From positions 124,001 to 188,000 of the IMG/VR virus record IMGVR_UViG_3300017528_000567: 64,000 nucleotides of DNA. One strand, 5' to 3'. Shown piece by piece: positions 27,543 to 34,802 of this stretch. The stretch is from a virus. Position 1 is the first letter of the stretch, and the number at the start of each line of letters is the position of its first letter. A model generated the notes under the pieces. That model saw only the letters and a program-made list of their open reading frames with translations. It was not told the DNA's origin and did not search any database. The translations under genes and the position numbers were made by a program.

Positions 27543-29315
27543 TCACCCAAAGCGGTCATCGGGGGGCGCCTCTTGCTCCACCTTCTTGAGGCCAAGAGTC
27601 TTGATCAGGCGATCCGTCACGTCAGTCTTGCCGATCAGTTCAGTCGATACCGCGCCGTAGATACCGCGCATCAGCTCGTTGAACAGAGCGTCGTTGACCG
27701 TGAACAGGTCGCGCTCCAACTTCACTCTGGTGTCATCGGGGTCGATGTTGAACATCTCCAGGATGAGCGAGATATCGATCGAGCCCTTGTTGTAGAGATT
27801 GAACAGGGCGTCGTACGTGTCCTGCGAATCGCGCAAAGGCAACCGGGTGAACGAGAGGCGCGGAAACAACACAACCTCCCCGCCCCACTGGTTCTTCTCA
27901 ACGAAACCCTTACGGCGAGCCACGGGCTTGAAAATGTGCTTCTCGACATATTCCTGCAGCATCTCGCGCAGGAACATGTACCGGGTGTTGATCACCTCCA
28001 GCTTGAGGCGATCTCCCGAGTACAGTTGCTCGCCGGAGAGCAAGCTCTCTGTAACGCCAAGCCCAGCGAACAGCTGCTTATCTGTGATCTCGTACTCGCT
28101 CGAGAGGTCCAGCAGCCGGTCCTTGGACCCCATTTCCTCCCAATGGACCTCGTAGTTCGCGACGATCGAGTAGTCCGGATCCACCAGCGACAGGTCGACC
28201 TGCTCGCGTAGATCCATCACGTCGAGCTCGGAGATTTTGTCACCCCAAACGATGCGCTTCGGTGTCATGGCGCGGGATGCGATCTGCGTCTGCGCTTGCC
28301 GCAACTTCTCGCGGTACATCAAAGTGCGCAGTACGCGATCGAGAATGCTCTGACCAAGGTCCTCACCCGCACCGCGGCGACCCGCCAAGTAATAGACGAA
28401 TGAGCCCTCATCCGCGTCGGTCCCCAGTGGGATGAGCTTGCCCTGCTCTAGGTGGTTGCGCACCTCTTCCGGGATCTCGCGAACCATCTCCTCCGCGAAG
28501 TCATCGCCGGCCTTGGCTTGCTCGATGAGCGCGCGGTCGCGGTCTGCCGGGATCAACTCGACCTTCATCTTGTCGGTGAACGAATAGGTGGTGACCTTCA
28601 CCTGGTCGATCGGCAAGACGATGATCCGGTCCCATCCTCGGTAGTATTTCTGATAGTACGCGAGCTCCTGGTCCTCTCGGTCGGGCCGCTCAACCCGAGT
28701 GACGTCATCTTCTTCGACCGCTTCGCCGTCCTCGGTGACCTTCGATTTTGTCCCAACCGACTTCGAGTCAAACCCGACGTCATCGGGAACATCCACGGTC
28801 GAGTCCTCTGCGAACGAGAACACCGACCCATCCAGCCAGTAGTGGTGAACCATCGTCACCAACCGCTGAAACAGCTTGATTCGGTCGCACATCTCTTGAA
28901 AGAACCAAAGGATGTAGTTGCCGTAGTCGTGCGCGTCCTTGAATCCTTCCGGAAAGGACGTTGGCTTGGGCGTAGCAAGTCGCACCTTGGACAGCGGGAG
29001 CTCGGTATGCAGGTCGATCGATTGCCCAACGATCGGGTCCGTGTTGTAAAAGTGCCGGTAGAGCTCGCGCTTCTCGCGCAGAGACTGCGGCAACTCCAGG
29101 AAGTCGGTTGAGAGCTGCGGCGAGAAGAACTGGCCAGCTGTGGCCAGCGACGTGTTCATCGAACCGCCATCATTGGCCTTCTTCAGTCGCCGGGCCTCTC
29201 GCTCCTTCTCAGTAAGCCCGTTGACCGGGCTCTTGGCCACGTACGGGCGGCTCTGAAGCTTCGTGGTCTGGGGTAGCTGTACCCCGCGTCTAACGTTGGT
29301 GAAATCTTTTGCCAT
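27543..29315 (-). CDS. Portal protein
   Basis: 590 residues from the ATG at 29315, which overlaps the upstream stop as TGATG; the frame also opens at a GTG one codon earlier. The protein fits large-phage portals: FFSPQLSTDFLELPQ and LYRHFYNTDPIVGQSIDLHT near the N-terminus, WDRIIVLPIDQVKV in the middle, a clip/stem region with LREQVDLSLVDPDY, and GVTESLLSGEQLYSGDRLKL ahead of a long C-terminal crown helix (EYVEKHIFKPVARRKGF, then LFNLYNKGSIDISLILEMFN). It is two genes from TerL-linked paralogues and upstream of the protease, the standard head order. Function: dodecameric channel for DNA entry and exit. Confidence 0.9.
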   Translation of the reverse strand: MAKDFTNVRRGVQLPQTTKLQSRPYVAKSPVNGLTEKEREARRLKKANDGGSMNTSLATAGQFFSPQLSTDFLELPQSLREKRELYRHFYNTDPIVGQSIDLHTELPLSKVRLATPKPTSFPEGFKDAHDYGNYILWFFQEMCDRIKLFQRLVTMVHHYWLDGSVFSFAEDSTVDVPDDVGFDSKSVGTKSKVTEDGEAVEEDDVTRVERPDREDQELAYYQKYYRGWDRIIVLPIDQVKVTTYSFTDKMKVELIPADRDRALIEQAKAGDDFAEEMVREIPEEVRNHLEQGKLIPLGTDADEGSFVYYLAGRRGAGEDLGQSILDRVLRTLMYREKLRQAQTQIASRAMTPKRIVWGDKISELDVMDLREQVDLSLVDPDYSIVANYEVHWEEMGSKDRLLDLSSEYEITDKQLFAGLGVTESLLSGEQLYSGDRLKLEVINTRYMFLREMLQEYVEKHIFKPVARRKGFVEKNQWGGEVVLFPRLSFTRLPLRDSQDTYDALFNLYNKGSIDISLILEMFNIDPDDTRVKLERDLFTVNDALFNELMRGIYGAVSTELIGKTDVTDRLIKTLGLKKVEQEAPPDDRFG

Positions 29316-29740
29316 CACTCAGCACCACTTGCGTCCCCGTCCACCACTGCTTGGATGACGCCATCCGTGAGGTCTGAGTCTTCTCCATACATATTGAGCA
29401 GAGACTCCACTGGAGTGGAGGCCACGGGGGCCTGCTTGAGAGGTGGTTTGACAATAGATTCTGCAGCTGCGGGTTCAGGAGTTAGGCCCTTGAGAATCCT
29501 GGCCCCCACCGACGCTCGTTTAATCCCTTGCCCCGCCATGCCCGCAAACCGAGACCATGTCGTCGCGAACCGCATGTAAATAGCCGTGTTGTCGTTGGCC
29601 GGAGCTCGGCGCACCCGCTGGTAAAGGCTCTGAGAGAGGCCGTGGATACGTGCCACGCGAGACTGCAGCTCCTGATGGAGGGTATTGATCTCCGCGACAA
29701 TGGCAGCGGGCTCCATGCGATCGGGCGGAGTCAGATTCAT
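29315..29740 (-). CDS. Small helical protein preceding the portal
   Basis: 141 residues from the ATG at 29740, which overlaps the stop of the upstream gene as ATGA; a longer frame to 29815 would overlap that gene by 79 nt and is rejected. The helix-rich first half (EINTLHQELQSRVARIHGLS) is followed by RFAGMAGQGIKRASVGARIL and an acidic C-terminus (MYGEDSDLTDGVIQAVVDGD). No known family; it is translationally coupled to the portal gene (TGATG), which suggests a partner of the portal or head. Confidence 0.65.
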   Translation of the reverse strand: MNLTPPDRMEPAAIVAEINTLHQELQSRVARIHGLSQSLYQRVRRAPANDNTAIYMRFATTWSRFAGMAGQGIKRASVGARILKGLTPEPAAAESIVKPPLKQAPVASTPVESLLNMYGEDSDLTDGVIQAVVDGDASGAE

Positions 29741-30306
29741 AGACTGGTCTGAATCCCTAGGAAGAATTGATTGATCGGAGCGGGCCGCTGGATCACAAAA
29801 CCGGTGAAGAAACACGGGGCAAATGGTAGTGCCGGAGCCATCGAAGCTTCATCCTCATTGGTCCAAAGTCCACGCCGCGAGAAAAAGAGCGGGTCCTTAG
29901 GGGTATACACCAATGGAACGTAGGGGCCGCCCGCAACCCTAGACGCGTATGTGTAGCGCTCGTAGCTCGAGGTTGACATGATGGCGTTGCCGGCCATCAT
30001 CACAGCGCTGCTGGGGTGCACAAGCTGAGACCTGGTGCTGCTTACGAATTGGTCTGCCGATTCATCGCTCCCCCACAGCATGAAGCCGCCGTAGAGCCCG
30101 GTCGAATAGCTCACCACAACGTCCTGCAGCGGTGAGTCGACCCACGTAACCCCCTGACCGCCGGCCCAACCGCCCTGCAGCATGGCTTCATCAACCGTGA
30201 CAACGTGAGAGTCCCCCTTGCCAAAGATGACGCAATCCCGCGAGCGGACAATGTCTAGCCCACGGAAGTCAATTTCGAATGATCCGACTGGAGGTGGAAA
30301 GGACAT
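29737..30306 (-). CDS. Unknown structural-type protein, copy 1 of three tandem paralogues
   Basis: 189 residues. The shared domain contains VDEAMLQGGWAGGQG, GLYGGFMLWGSDESADQF, SYERYTYASRVAGGPYVPL, and RRGLWTNEDE near the C-terminus. Identical landmarks are present in the next two genes upstream. This copy has an extra N-terminal stretch and a divergent end (QFFLGIQTSL). The gene starts with TAATG overlapping the upstream stop. The beta-rich pattern with Trp/Gly/Tyr conservation suggests a beta-sandwich or jelly-roll. Function unknown; the position between terminase and portal suggests a virion protein. Confidence 0.7.
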   Translation of the reverse strand: MSFPPPVGSFEIDFRGLDIVRSRDCVIFGKGDSHVVTVDEAMLQGGWAGGQGVTWVDSPLQDVVVSYSTGLYGGFMLWGSDESADQFVSSTRSQLVHPSSAVMMAGNAIMSTSSYERYTYASRVAGGPYVPLVYTPKDPLFFSRRGLWTNEDEASMAPALPFAPCFFTGFVIQRPAPINQFFLGIQTSL

Positions 30307-30821
30307 TAGAGGGCCGTCTGAACCATGAGTTGAAAGTTATTCTGACTTGAAGGGGCTTGAATGACCGAGCCGATTAGGAAGCCGTTTGAGCCTCGGGGAT
30401 CGCCAGAAACGCTCCACTCGTCCTCGGGTGTCCAAAGCCCCCGTAGGCTGAATCTGAGCCGAAGCCCTACAGGGTAGTCGTTTAGAACAAGGGGGCCGGT
30501 CAGCCTCGACTGCAGCGTGTACTTCTCATAGGAGACCGTCGAGATCACCCAAGTCCCAAAGCAACACACGCCAAATGTGTACTTGATCTGGTTCCCGGTA
30601 TAGGCGATGAACTGGTCTGCGGGCTCATCTGATCCCCACAGCAGAAAGCCGCCGTATGTCCCATCAGAGTAGGTGACGAGGAAGGTGTCGGAGCTCGACG
30701 CGGTCCACGTTGCACCCGAGCCCCCGGTCCAGCCATTGGTGACCATCGCTTGGTCGACCATCACCGGCACCGACAAATCTGTGACGAGCGCAATGCACTC
30801 TCGAGTGCGTGGCAAATCCAT
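30306..30821 (-). CDS. Unknown structural-type protein, copy 2 of three tandem paralogues
   Basis: 171 residues. Shared landmarks: VDQAMVTNGWTGGSG, GTYGGFLLWGSDEPADQF, SYEKYTLQSRL, RGLWTPEDEWSVSGDPRG and QAPSSQNNFQLMVQTAL. It keeps the DPRGxNxFLI motif found in copy 3, which copy 1 has lost. Its TAA overlaps the ATG of copy 1. Function unknown. Confidence 0.7.
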   Translation of the reverse strand: MDLPRTRECIALVTDLSVPVMVDQAMVTNGWTGGSGATWTASSSDTFLVTYSDGTYGGFLLWGSDEPADQFIAYTGNQIKYTFGVCCFGTWVISTVSYEKYTLQSRLTGPLVLNDYPVGLRLRFSLRGLWTPEDEWSVSGDPRGSNGFLIGSVIQAPSSQNNFQLMVQTAL

Positions 30822-30849
30822 CAGCCAGTCCTTTCCCCGGTGTCCATCA

Positions 30850-31368
30850 TCAGATGCTCACCTGTATTCCGAGGTGCCAATTGCGCTCTTCAATGGGTCT
30901 CTGTGTGACGAATGCAATGAAATAGCTATTAGGTCCCCTCGGGTCGCCCGAGAGGGTCCACTCGTCTTCCGTGGTAAAAAGGCCGGCCAAGCTAAAGACC
31001 AGCCGGTCACTTGCGTGATAGTCGATCGGCACAAGTGGCCCGCCGCCCGTGCGCGAGGCATAGGTGTACTTTTCGTAGTTCGCCGTGGAGATCGTCCAAC
31101 CGCCAGCACCAAGGACCACGAACTTGTAGGCCGGCTGGTTCCGGGTCATGGCCGTAAAATCGTCTGAAACCTCATCGGAGCCCCAGAGTGCGAAGCCCGC
31201 ATAGAGCCCGTCTGACTTCGTGACGATAAGCCGGTCTTCAGTAGTGTTAGCCCATTGGAAGCCTTGGCCGCCTTTCCACCCACTCACAGCGTCAGCCTCG
31301 GTCACGTCAACCGTTATGGTTGCCCCCTTGAAGAACGTGATCACGTCTCGAGTGCGAGGTATTTCCAT
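30850..31368 (-). CDS. Unknown structural-type protein, copy 3 of three tandem paralogues
   Basis: 172 residues. Shared landmarks: VTEADAVSGWKGGQG, GLYAGFALWGSDEVSDDF, NYEKYTYASRTGGGPLVPID, LAGLFTTEDEWTLSGDPRGP and ERNWHLGIQVSI. It is the copy nearest the terminase and starts with TAATG overlapping the 83-residue gene upstream. Function unknown. Confidence 0.7.
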   Translation of the reverse strand: MEIPRTRDVITFFKGATITVDVTEADAVSGWKGGQGFQWANTTEDRLIVTKSDGLYAGFALWGSDEVSDDFTAMTRNQPAYKFVVLGAGGWTISTANYEKYTYASRTGGGPLVPIDYHASDRLVFSLAGLFTTEDEWTLSGDPRGPNSYFIAFVTQRPIEERNWHLGIQVSI

Positions 31369-31619
31369 TAGACAACCCTCTTGAGCTCAATTTTGCGCAT
31401 CGGCATTTTCCCCCAGGCCGTCACGACATTGCGGAGCAGCTCCAGTTGCGAATGGTCACCGTCCAACAGGGCGATCCAGGAGCCCCCAATTTGCCGAAAC
31501 ACCAGCCGAATCGACGTAAAGTCTTCCCAGCTAGGGGCCAGCTCCTCCGACACGCCGTGTTGGATCAGCTGCAAGATAACCTTGTTCGCCAGAACTGTTG
31601 GTTTCTGCTCTTGATCCAT
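31368..31619 (-). CDS. Small unknown protein
   Basis: 83 residues, one domain. Residues 8-25 are helical (TVLANKVILQLIQHG) and the rest alternates beta and helix (IRLVFRQIGGSWIALLDGDH, then LLRNVVTAWGKMPMRKIELK). No known motif. It is coupled by TAATG to the first of the three paralogues and lies 27 nt after the terminase stop, so it belongs to the terminase-portal cassette. Confidence 0.6.
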   Translation of the reverse strand: MDQEQKPTVLANKVILQLIQHGVSEELAPSWEDFTSIRLVFRQIGGSWIALLDGDHSQLELLRNVVTAWGKMPMRKIELKRVV

Positions 31620-31646
31620 CGTAGTAGGAGCTACCCAAAAAGATTC

Positions 31647-33734
31647 TCACCGGACGCCGCGGGGCGTGCGAGGTCGGACCATCCGATGCCTGGCTGCCGG
31701 GTTCCTGTCCGAGTGCAGCCCGTGGTTGCGAGCTCGCATCATCTGGTAGCGCTGCGCCGTCATCGCCCCAGTATCGGCGAGACGCATACCGGGCAAGGCC
31801 CCATAGACATACTTCTGGTTGCGCATGCGCTCCGCAGTCAGCCAGACGGCGCGAGTGAAGGCGTCACTCATATCATCGTGGTAGTCGACCCCCTGTGGGG
31901 CCGCGACCTCAACGATATTTTTGCTCTTGATCTTGGCTTCAAGCATCAGCAGCTCCTGAATGAAGGCGGAGTGCTTCTTCCCGGAGATCTCACCCATGAT
32001 GAATTTCGGGTAGTCGTACAGTAAGAGGCGCCTATCGAACATGAGCATCTTCGCGTTCTGGTAGATGCGCGATCGAAGGTCGGGGGTGAAGAACTCGCAC
32101 TTGAACTGTGTCAGCCCCTTCTTGAGCAGGGCCTGCTCAAGCGGTATCCCGTTCCAACGGTCGAAGATGCCCTCCGTGACGTAAAAACGCTTCGTGAGCT
32201 TGTAGATCCACTCCCCGATCTCATCGAACTCGAGCCGCGGGGCATCCCCCAACAGCCGGCAATAGTCGGTTGAATACTCGTTGCCAAGGTGCGGATTCGA
32301 CTTCTTCCATTCGACGCCCGCCTGCCAGACCTCGTGATAGATCAGAGTAACCTTGCCGCCAATCTCGGCCGTGATGAAGATAGCCGTGCCGTCACGCATG
32401 AGCCCGATGTCGATCCCCATCTGGTGCGGATACCGCGGAATGCCGAGATTCTGCGGGCGGTGCTCCTCCTCCACGCACGCCATGAGGTCTTCTTCCCGCT
32501 CGATCCAGCCGCGAACACGGCTGCTGAACTGAGCGCCGTGCTCGGTGAGGAACACCGCGGGGTCTTCGTGGTACTTCTGCTTGTAGTAGTCCGGCGAAAC
32601 CGTGGGGTTGATCTCCCAGGTCGGCGCCTGGATGGCGAGCATGTTCTCCGAGCCGGGGCCAGCGGACATCGCAAGGTGATACAGGTCGTAGAACTTGCCG
32701 CTCTTGTTCAAGGGCGACGAAATGGCGATGACCCTCGACTCGACGGGATAGGAGGTCCCGTCAGGCTTGAGCATCGTCATGCCCGTCTTCGGGTCTTTCG
32801 GAGAGTACGTCGCGGTCGACGGCGTCACCGAATCATAGATATCCTTGGCGCTCGACTGGCCACTATCCTGGTAGTGCGCCATCTCGTCCATGATAACCAC
32901 GGCATTGGAGTGACCGCGGAGACCCTTCGCGATGCACGATTTGAACGTGACTCGCAGCGTGGCCTTACCATTGAAGCTGACGAACTTGCCGTTTTGGTGT
33001 CGGGACGTTGGCCCGTAGCGCTCGATATCGTACGGCGTCCTAAACTTGATCTGCGACTGAGTGTTGTTGGCGATGTACGGCTTGAAGTAGTCGCACTTCG
33101 CGAGGTGAGTGGTCACCTCATTGAACAAGATACCCGCTTGGTCCTTGTCTGTTGCGACCGAGATGATCTGAATCAGGTTGCCGTTCGGAAAGCCGTAGTA
33201 GGCTTGCGGGTTGCCGAAGTTCAGCAGGCGGTAGATCTCATAGCTGGCGAAGATCGAGCTCAGGGTCGTCTTGCCACCACGGCGGCCGATCGAAAGCACC
33301 AGCTGCCGACGCTCGCGATCCTGCTCACCGATATTGCAGCGGCCCTCGTTGTGCAAGAAGGTCAGGTACTCACGCTCAGTGAAGCGGTACAGGACCTTCG
33401 TGCCGAGCATGTCTTTGATCTCAATGCTCTTCTCCGTTTCGTCCAACGGCATGAAATAGTAGAGCTTGACCAGGAAGCGCTGCACCGGGTAGAGCCGCAT
33501 CCCGAGGCCCCAACTAGACTCGATGTAGTCCAGGATGTTGAAGATCTTGGGCCGGAACGGCTTGACCTCGTCAATGACGAACTCCGCCTCTATCCCAGAC
33601 TCATCCTGTTCAGCCTGTGCTGCCGCCGCGGTCGCCGCTGCCGACTTCTGCTCGGACTCTAGTTTAGCCTGGGACGCGGCCTCTCGAATGAATCGAGCGA
33701 CGCCCTCCCCGGTTCGTTTCTTCTGCCCTGCCAC
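31647..33734 (-). CDS. terL: Terminase large subunit
   Basis: 695 residues starting at GTG. ATPase domain: Walker A GRRGGKTT at residues 150-157, and Walker B VVIMDEMAH with DE at 283-284. C-terminal RNase H-like nuclease: D442 in MGIDIGLMRDGTAIF, and the acidic cluster DYHDDMSDAF near residues 645-655. The N-terminal 60 residues are an Ala/Gln-rich acidic extension, so the protein is longer than the usual 450-600. It pumps DNA into the prohead through the portal and cuts concatemers. It is followed by the paralogue cassette and portal and preceded by a small-terminase candidate 24 nt upstream. Confidence 0.95.
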   Translation of the reverse strand: MAGQKKRTGEGVARFIREAASQAKLESEQKSAAATAAAAQAEQDESGIEAEFVIDEVKPFRPKIFNILDYIESSWGLGMRLYPVQRFLVKLYYFMPLDETEKSIEIKDMLGTKVLYRFTEREYLTFLHNEGRCNIGEQDRERRQLVLSIGRRGGKTTLSSIFASYEIYRLLNFGNPQAYYGFPNGNLIQIISVATDKDQAGILFNEVTTHLAKCDYFKPYIANNTQSQIKFRTPYDIERYGPTSRHQNGKFVSFNGKATLRVTFKSCIAKGLRGHSNAVVIMDEMAHYQDSGQSSAKDIYDSVTPSTATYSPKDPKTGMTMLKPDGTSYPVESRVIAISSPLNKSGKFYDLYHLAMSAGPGSENMLAIQAPTWEINPTVSPDYYKQKYHEDPAVFLTEHGAQFSSRVRGWIEREEDLMACVEEEHRPQNLGIPRYPHQMGIDIGLMRDGTAIFITAEIGGKVTLIYHEVWQAGVEWKKSNPHLGNEYSTDYCRLLGDAPRLEFDEIGEWIYKLTKRFYVTEGIFDRWNGIPLEQALLKKGLTQFKCEFFTPDLRSRIYQNAKMLMFDRRLLLYDYPKFIMGEISGKKHSAFIQELLMLEAKIKSKNIVEVAAPQGVDYHDDMSDAFTRAVWLTAERMRNQKYVYGALPGMRLADTGAMTAQRYQMMRARNHGLHSDRNPAARHRMVRPRTPRGVR

Positions 33735-33758
33735 ATATCACCAGGAACGCAGCTAGAC

Positions 33759-34385
33759 CTATCTAACGAGGTCCGCCGCTCTCTCTTCCCAGCCATCCAT
33801 CGCCGTAGTCAAACGATTGAAAAACAGGTCGAGTTGCTCGGCTCCGAGGGTTGCGACTGCCGCATCCTTGACTATCTCGATCCAGAGCTGGAAAACACGC
33901 TGCAGCTTCTCGCCATGCAAGTCGATCTGGTCAAAGCCGATCTTGTGCATCTCGAGTTCAATGTCTGCAATCTTCTTCAGTGCATCGATACGGCGACCAG
34001 AGATCGAGCTCGAGTCTCGACCCATGCGCTCGTTGATTATGCGCTGGTATGCGAGGCTGGCCGTCTCCCTCGCGACCTCCTTCTTCAGGGCTGAAAGCAG
34101 CTGCAGAGGGTCCCGACCGGCTGCATTCTGAACTACAGGGTCCCCGGCTACGAACTGCTCGCGTTCTTCCTGCAGAGCCTCGTAGTATTCGAGGTCCTCC
34201 TGTGATGGACGATTGCGCACCATTGAGCGTGGCCTAGTGCCAAGAGCCTTACCCCCGGTCGGATTCTTCGGCGGGACAAACAGCACTTGTATCGTTGGTT
34301 GAGCTGGCTGTCTTTTTTCCTCTGGGCCGGTGATCTCCGCTAGGAGCTCATCGGCATCCTTGTCATCCAATATATCGCTGCTCAT
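33759..34385 (-). CDS. Putative terminase small subunit
   Basis: 208 residues. The N-terminal 75 are disordered and acidic then Pro/Lys-rich. Residues 75-208 are helical, with ERMGRDSSSISGRRIDALKK and IADIELEMHKIGFDQIDLHG forming probable oligomerisation helices and a C-terminal helix (FFNRLTTAMDGWEERAADLV). Small size, helical character and a position immediately upstream of terL fit TerS, but no clear N-terminal HTH is visible, so this stays an inference from context. Confidence 0.45.
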   Translation of the reverse strand: MSSDILDDKDADELLAEITGPEEKRQPAQPTIQVLFVPPKNPTGGKALGTRPRSMVRNRPSQEDLEYYEALQEEREQFVAGDPVVQNAAGRDPLQLLSALKKEVARETASLAYQRIINERMGRDSSSISGRRIDALKKIADIELEMHKIGFDQIDLHGEKLQRVFQLWIEIVKDAAVATLGAEQLDLFFNRLTTAMDGWEERAADLVR

Positions 34386-34388
34386 ATC

Positions 34389-34802
34389 TCATTTTCCGAC
34401 GGCCCTACTGCCGCCCCCACCATCGGTCTCCACCAAATACTGACTGAGGTTGCTGACCGTGGCGTAACCCTTGTCTTTGGGGATCTGCTTTCGGAGCGCC
34501 GTCTCCATGTCCCGGTAGTCATCGCTTACACCTGGCCAACCCTTGTTCACCAGGTCGACGACATTCATATTCCTCGGCTTTGGCTGAAACACATCCTGGG
34601 GGCGCAAGTCTCGGCTGCTTGGGTCCACAGTATCAGGGCGTCTAAGGTCGGTCTTGACATAGTCCTTGATTGTGGTGCTAGACATGCCTTTGGCCTTGTT
34701 GATCGGCTTGACCAGGTCCTTGACCTCTTTCCGTATATTTGACTGTTGCGCTGCTTGCTTGAAGCGGGCCGCAACGCGCTTGGCTATGTGACGGGAGGTC
34801 AA
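34389..34802 (-). CDS. Small unknown protein of the head-packaging region
   Basis: 137 residues, basic. It opens with TSRHIAKRVAARFKQAAQQS, an amphipathic helix like those in several other virion genes here, then has a Lys-rich middle and TAGs such as LRPQDVFQPKPRNMNVVDLV. The C-terminus is YLVETDGGGGSRAVGK. It overlaps the 665-residue gene upstream by 4 nt. No family was recognised. Confidence 0.6.
   Translation of the reverse strand: MTSRHIAKRVAARFKQAAQQSNIRKEVKDLVKPINKAKGMSSTTIKDYVKTDLRRPDTVDPSSRDLRPQDVFQPKPRNMNVVDLVNKGWPGVSDDYRDMETALRKQIPKDKGYATVSNLSQYLVETDGGGGSRAVGK

Noticed and set aside
32289-33662. A long plus-strand open frame of 457 codons opposite the terminase gene
   Set aside because: It is antisense to a clearly conserved gene with Walker and nuclease motifs, and its translation has the Arg/Val/Asp-rich composition of a shadow frame.
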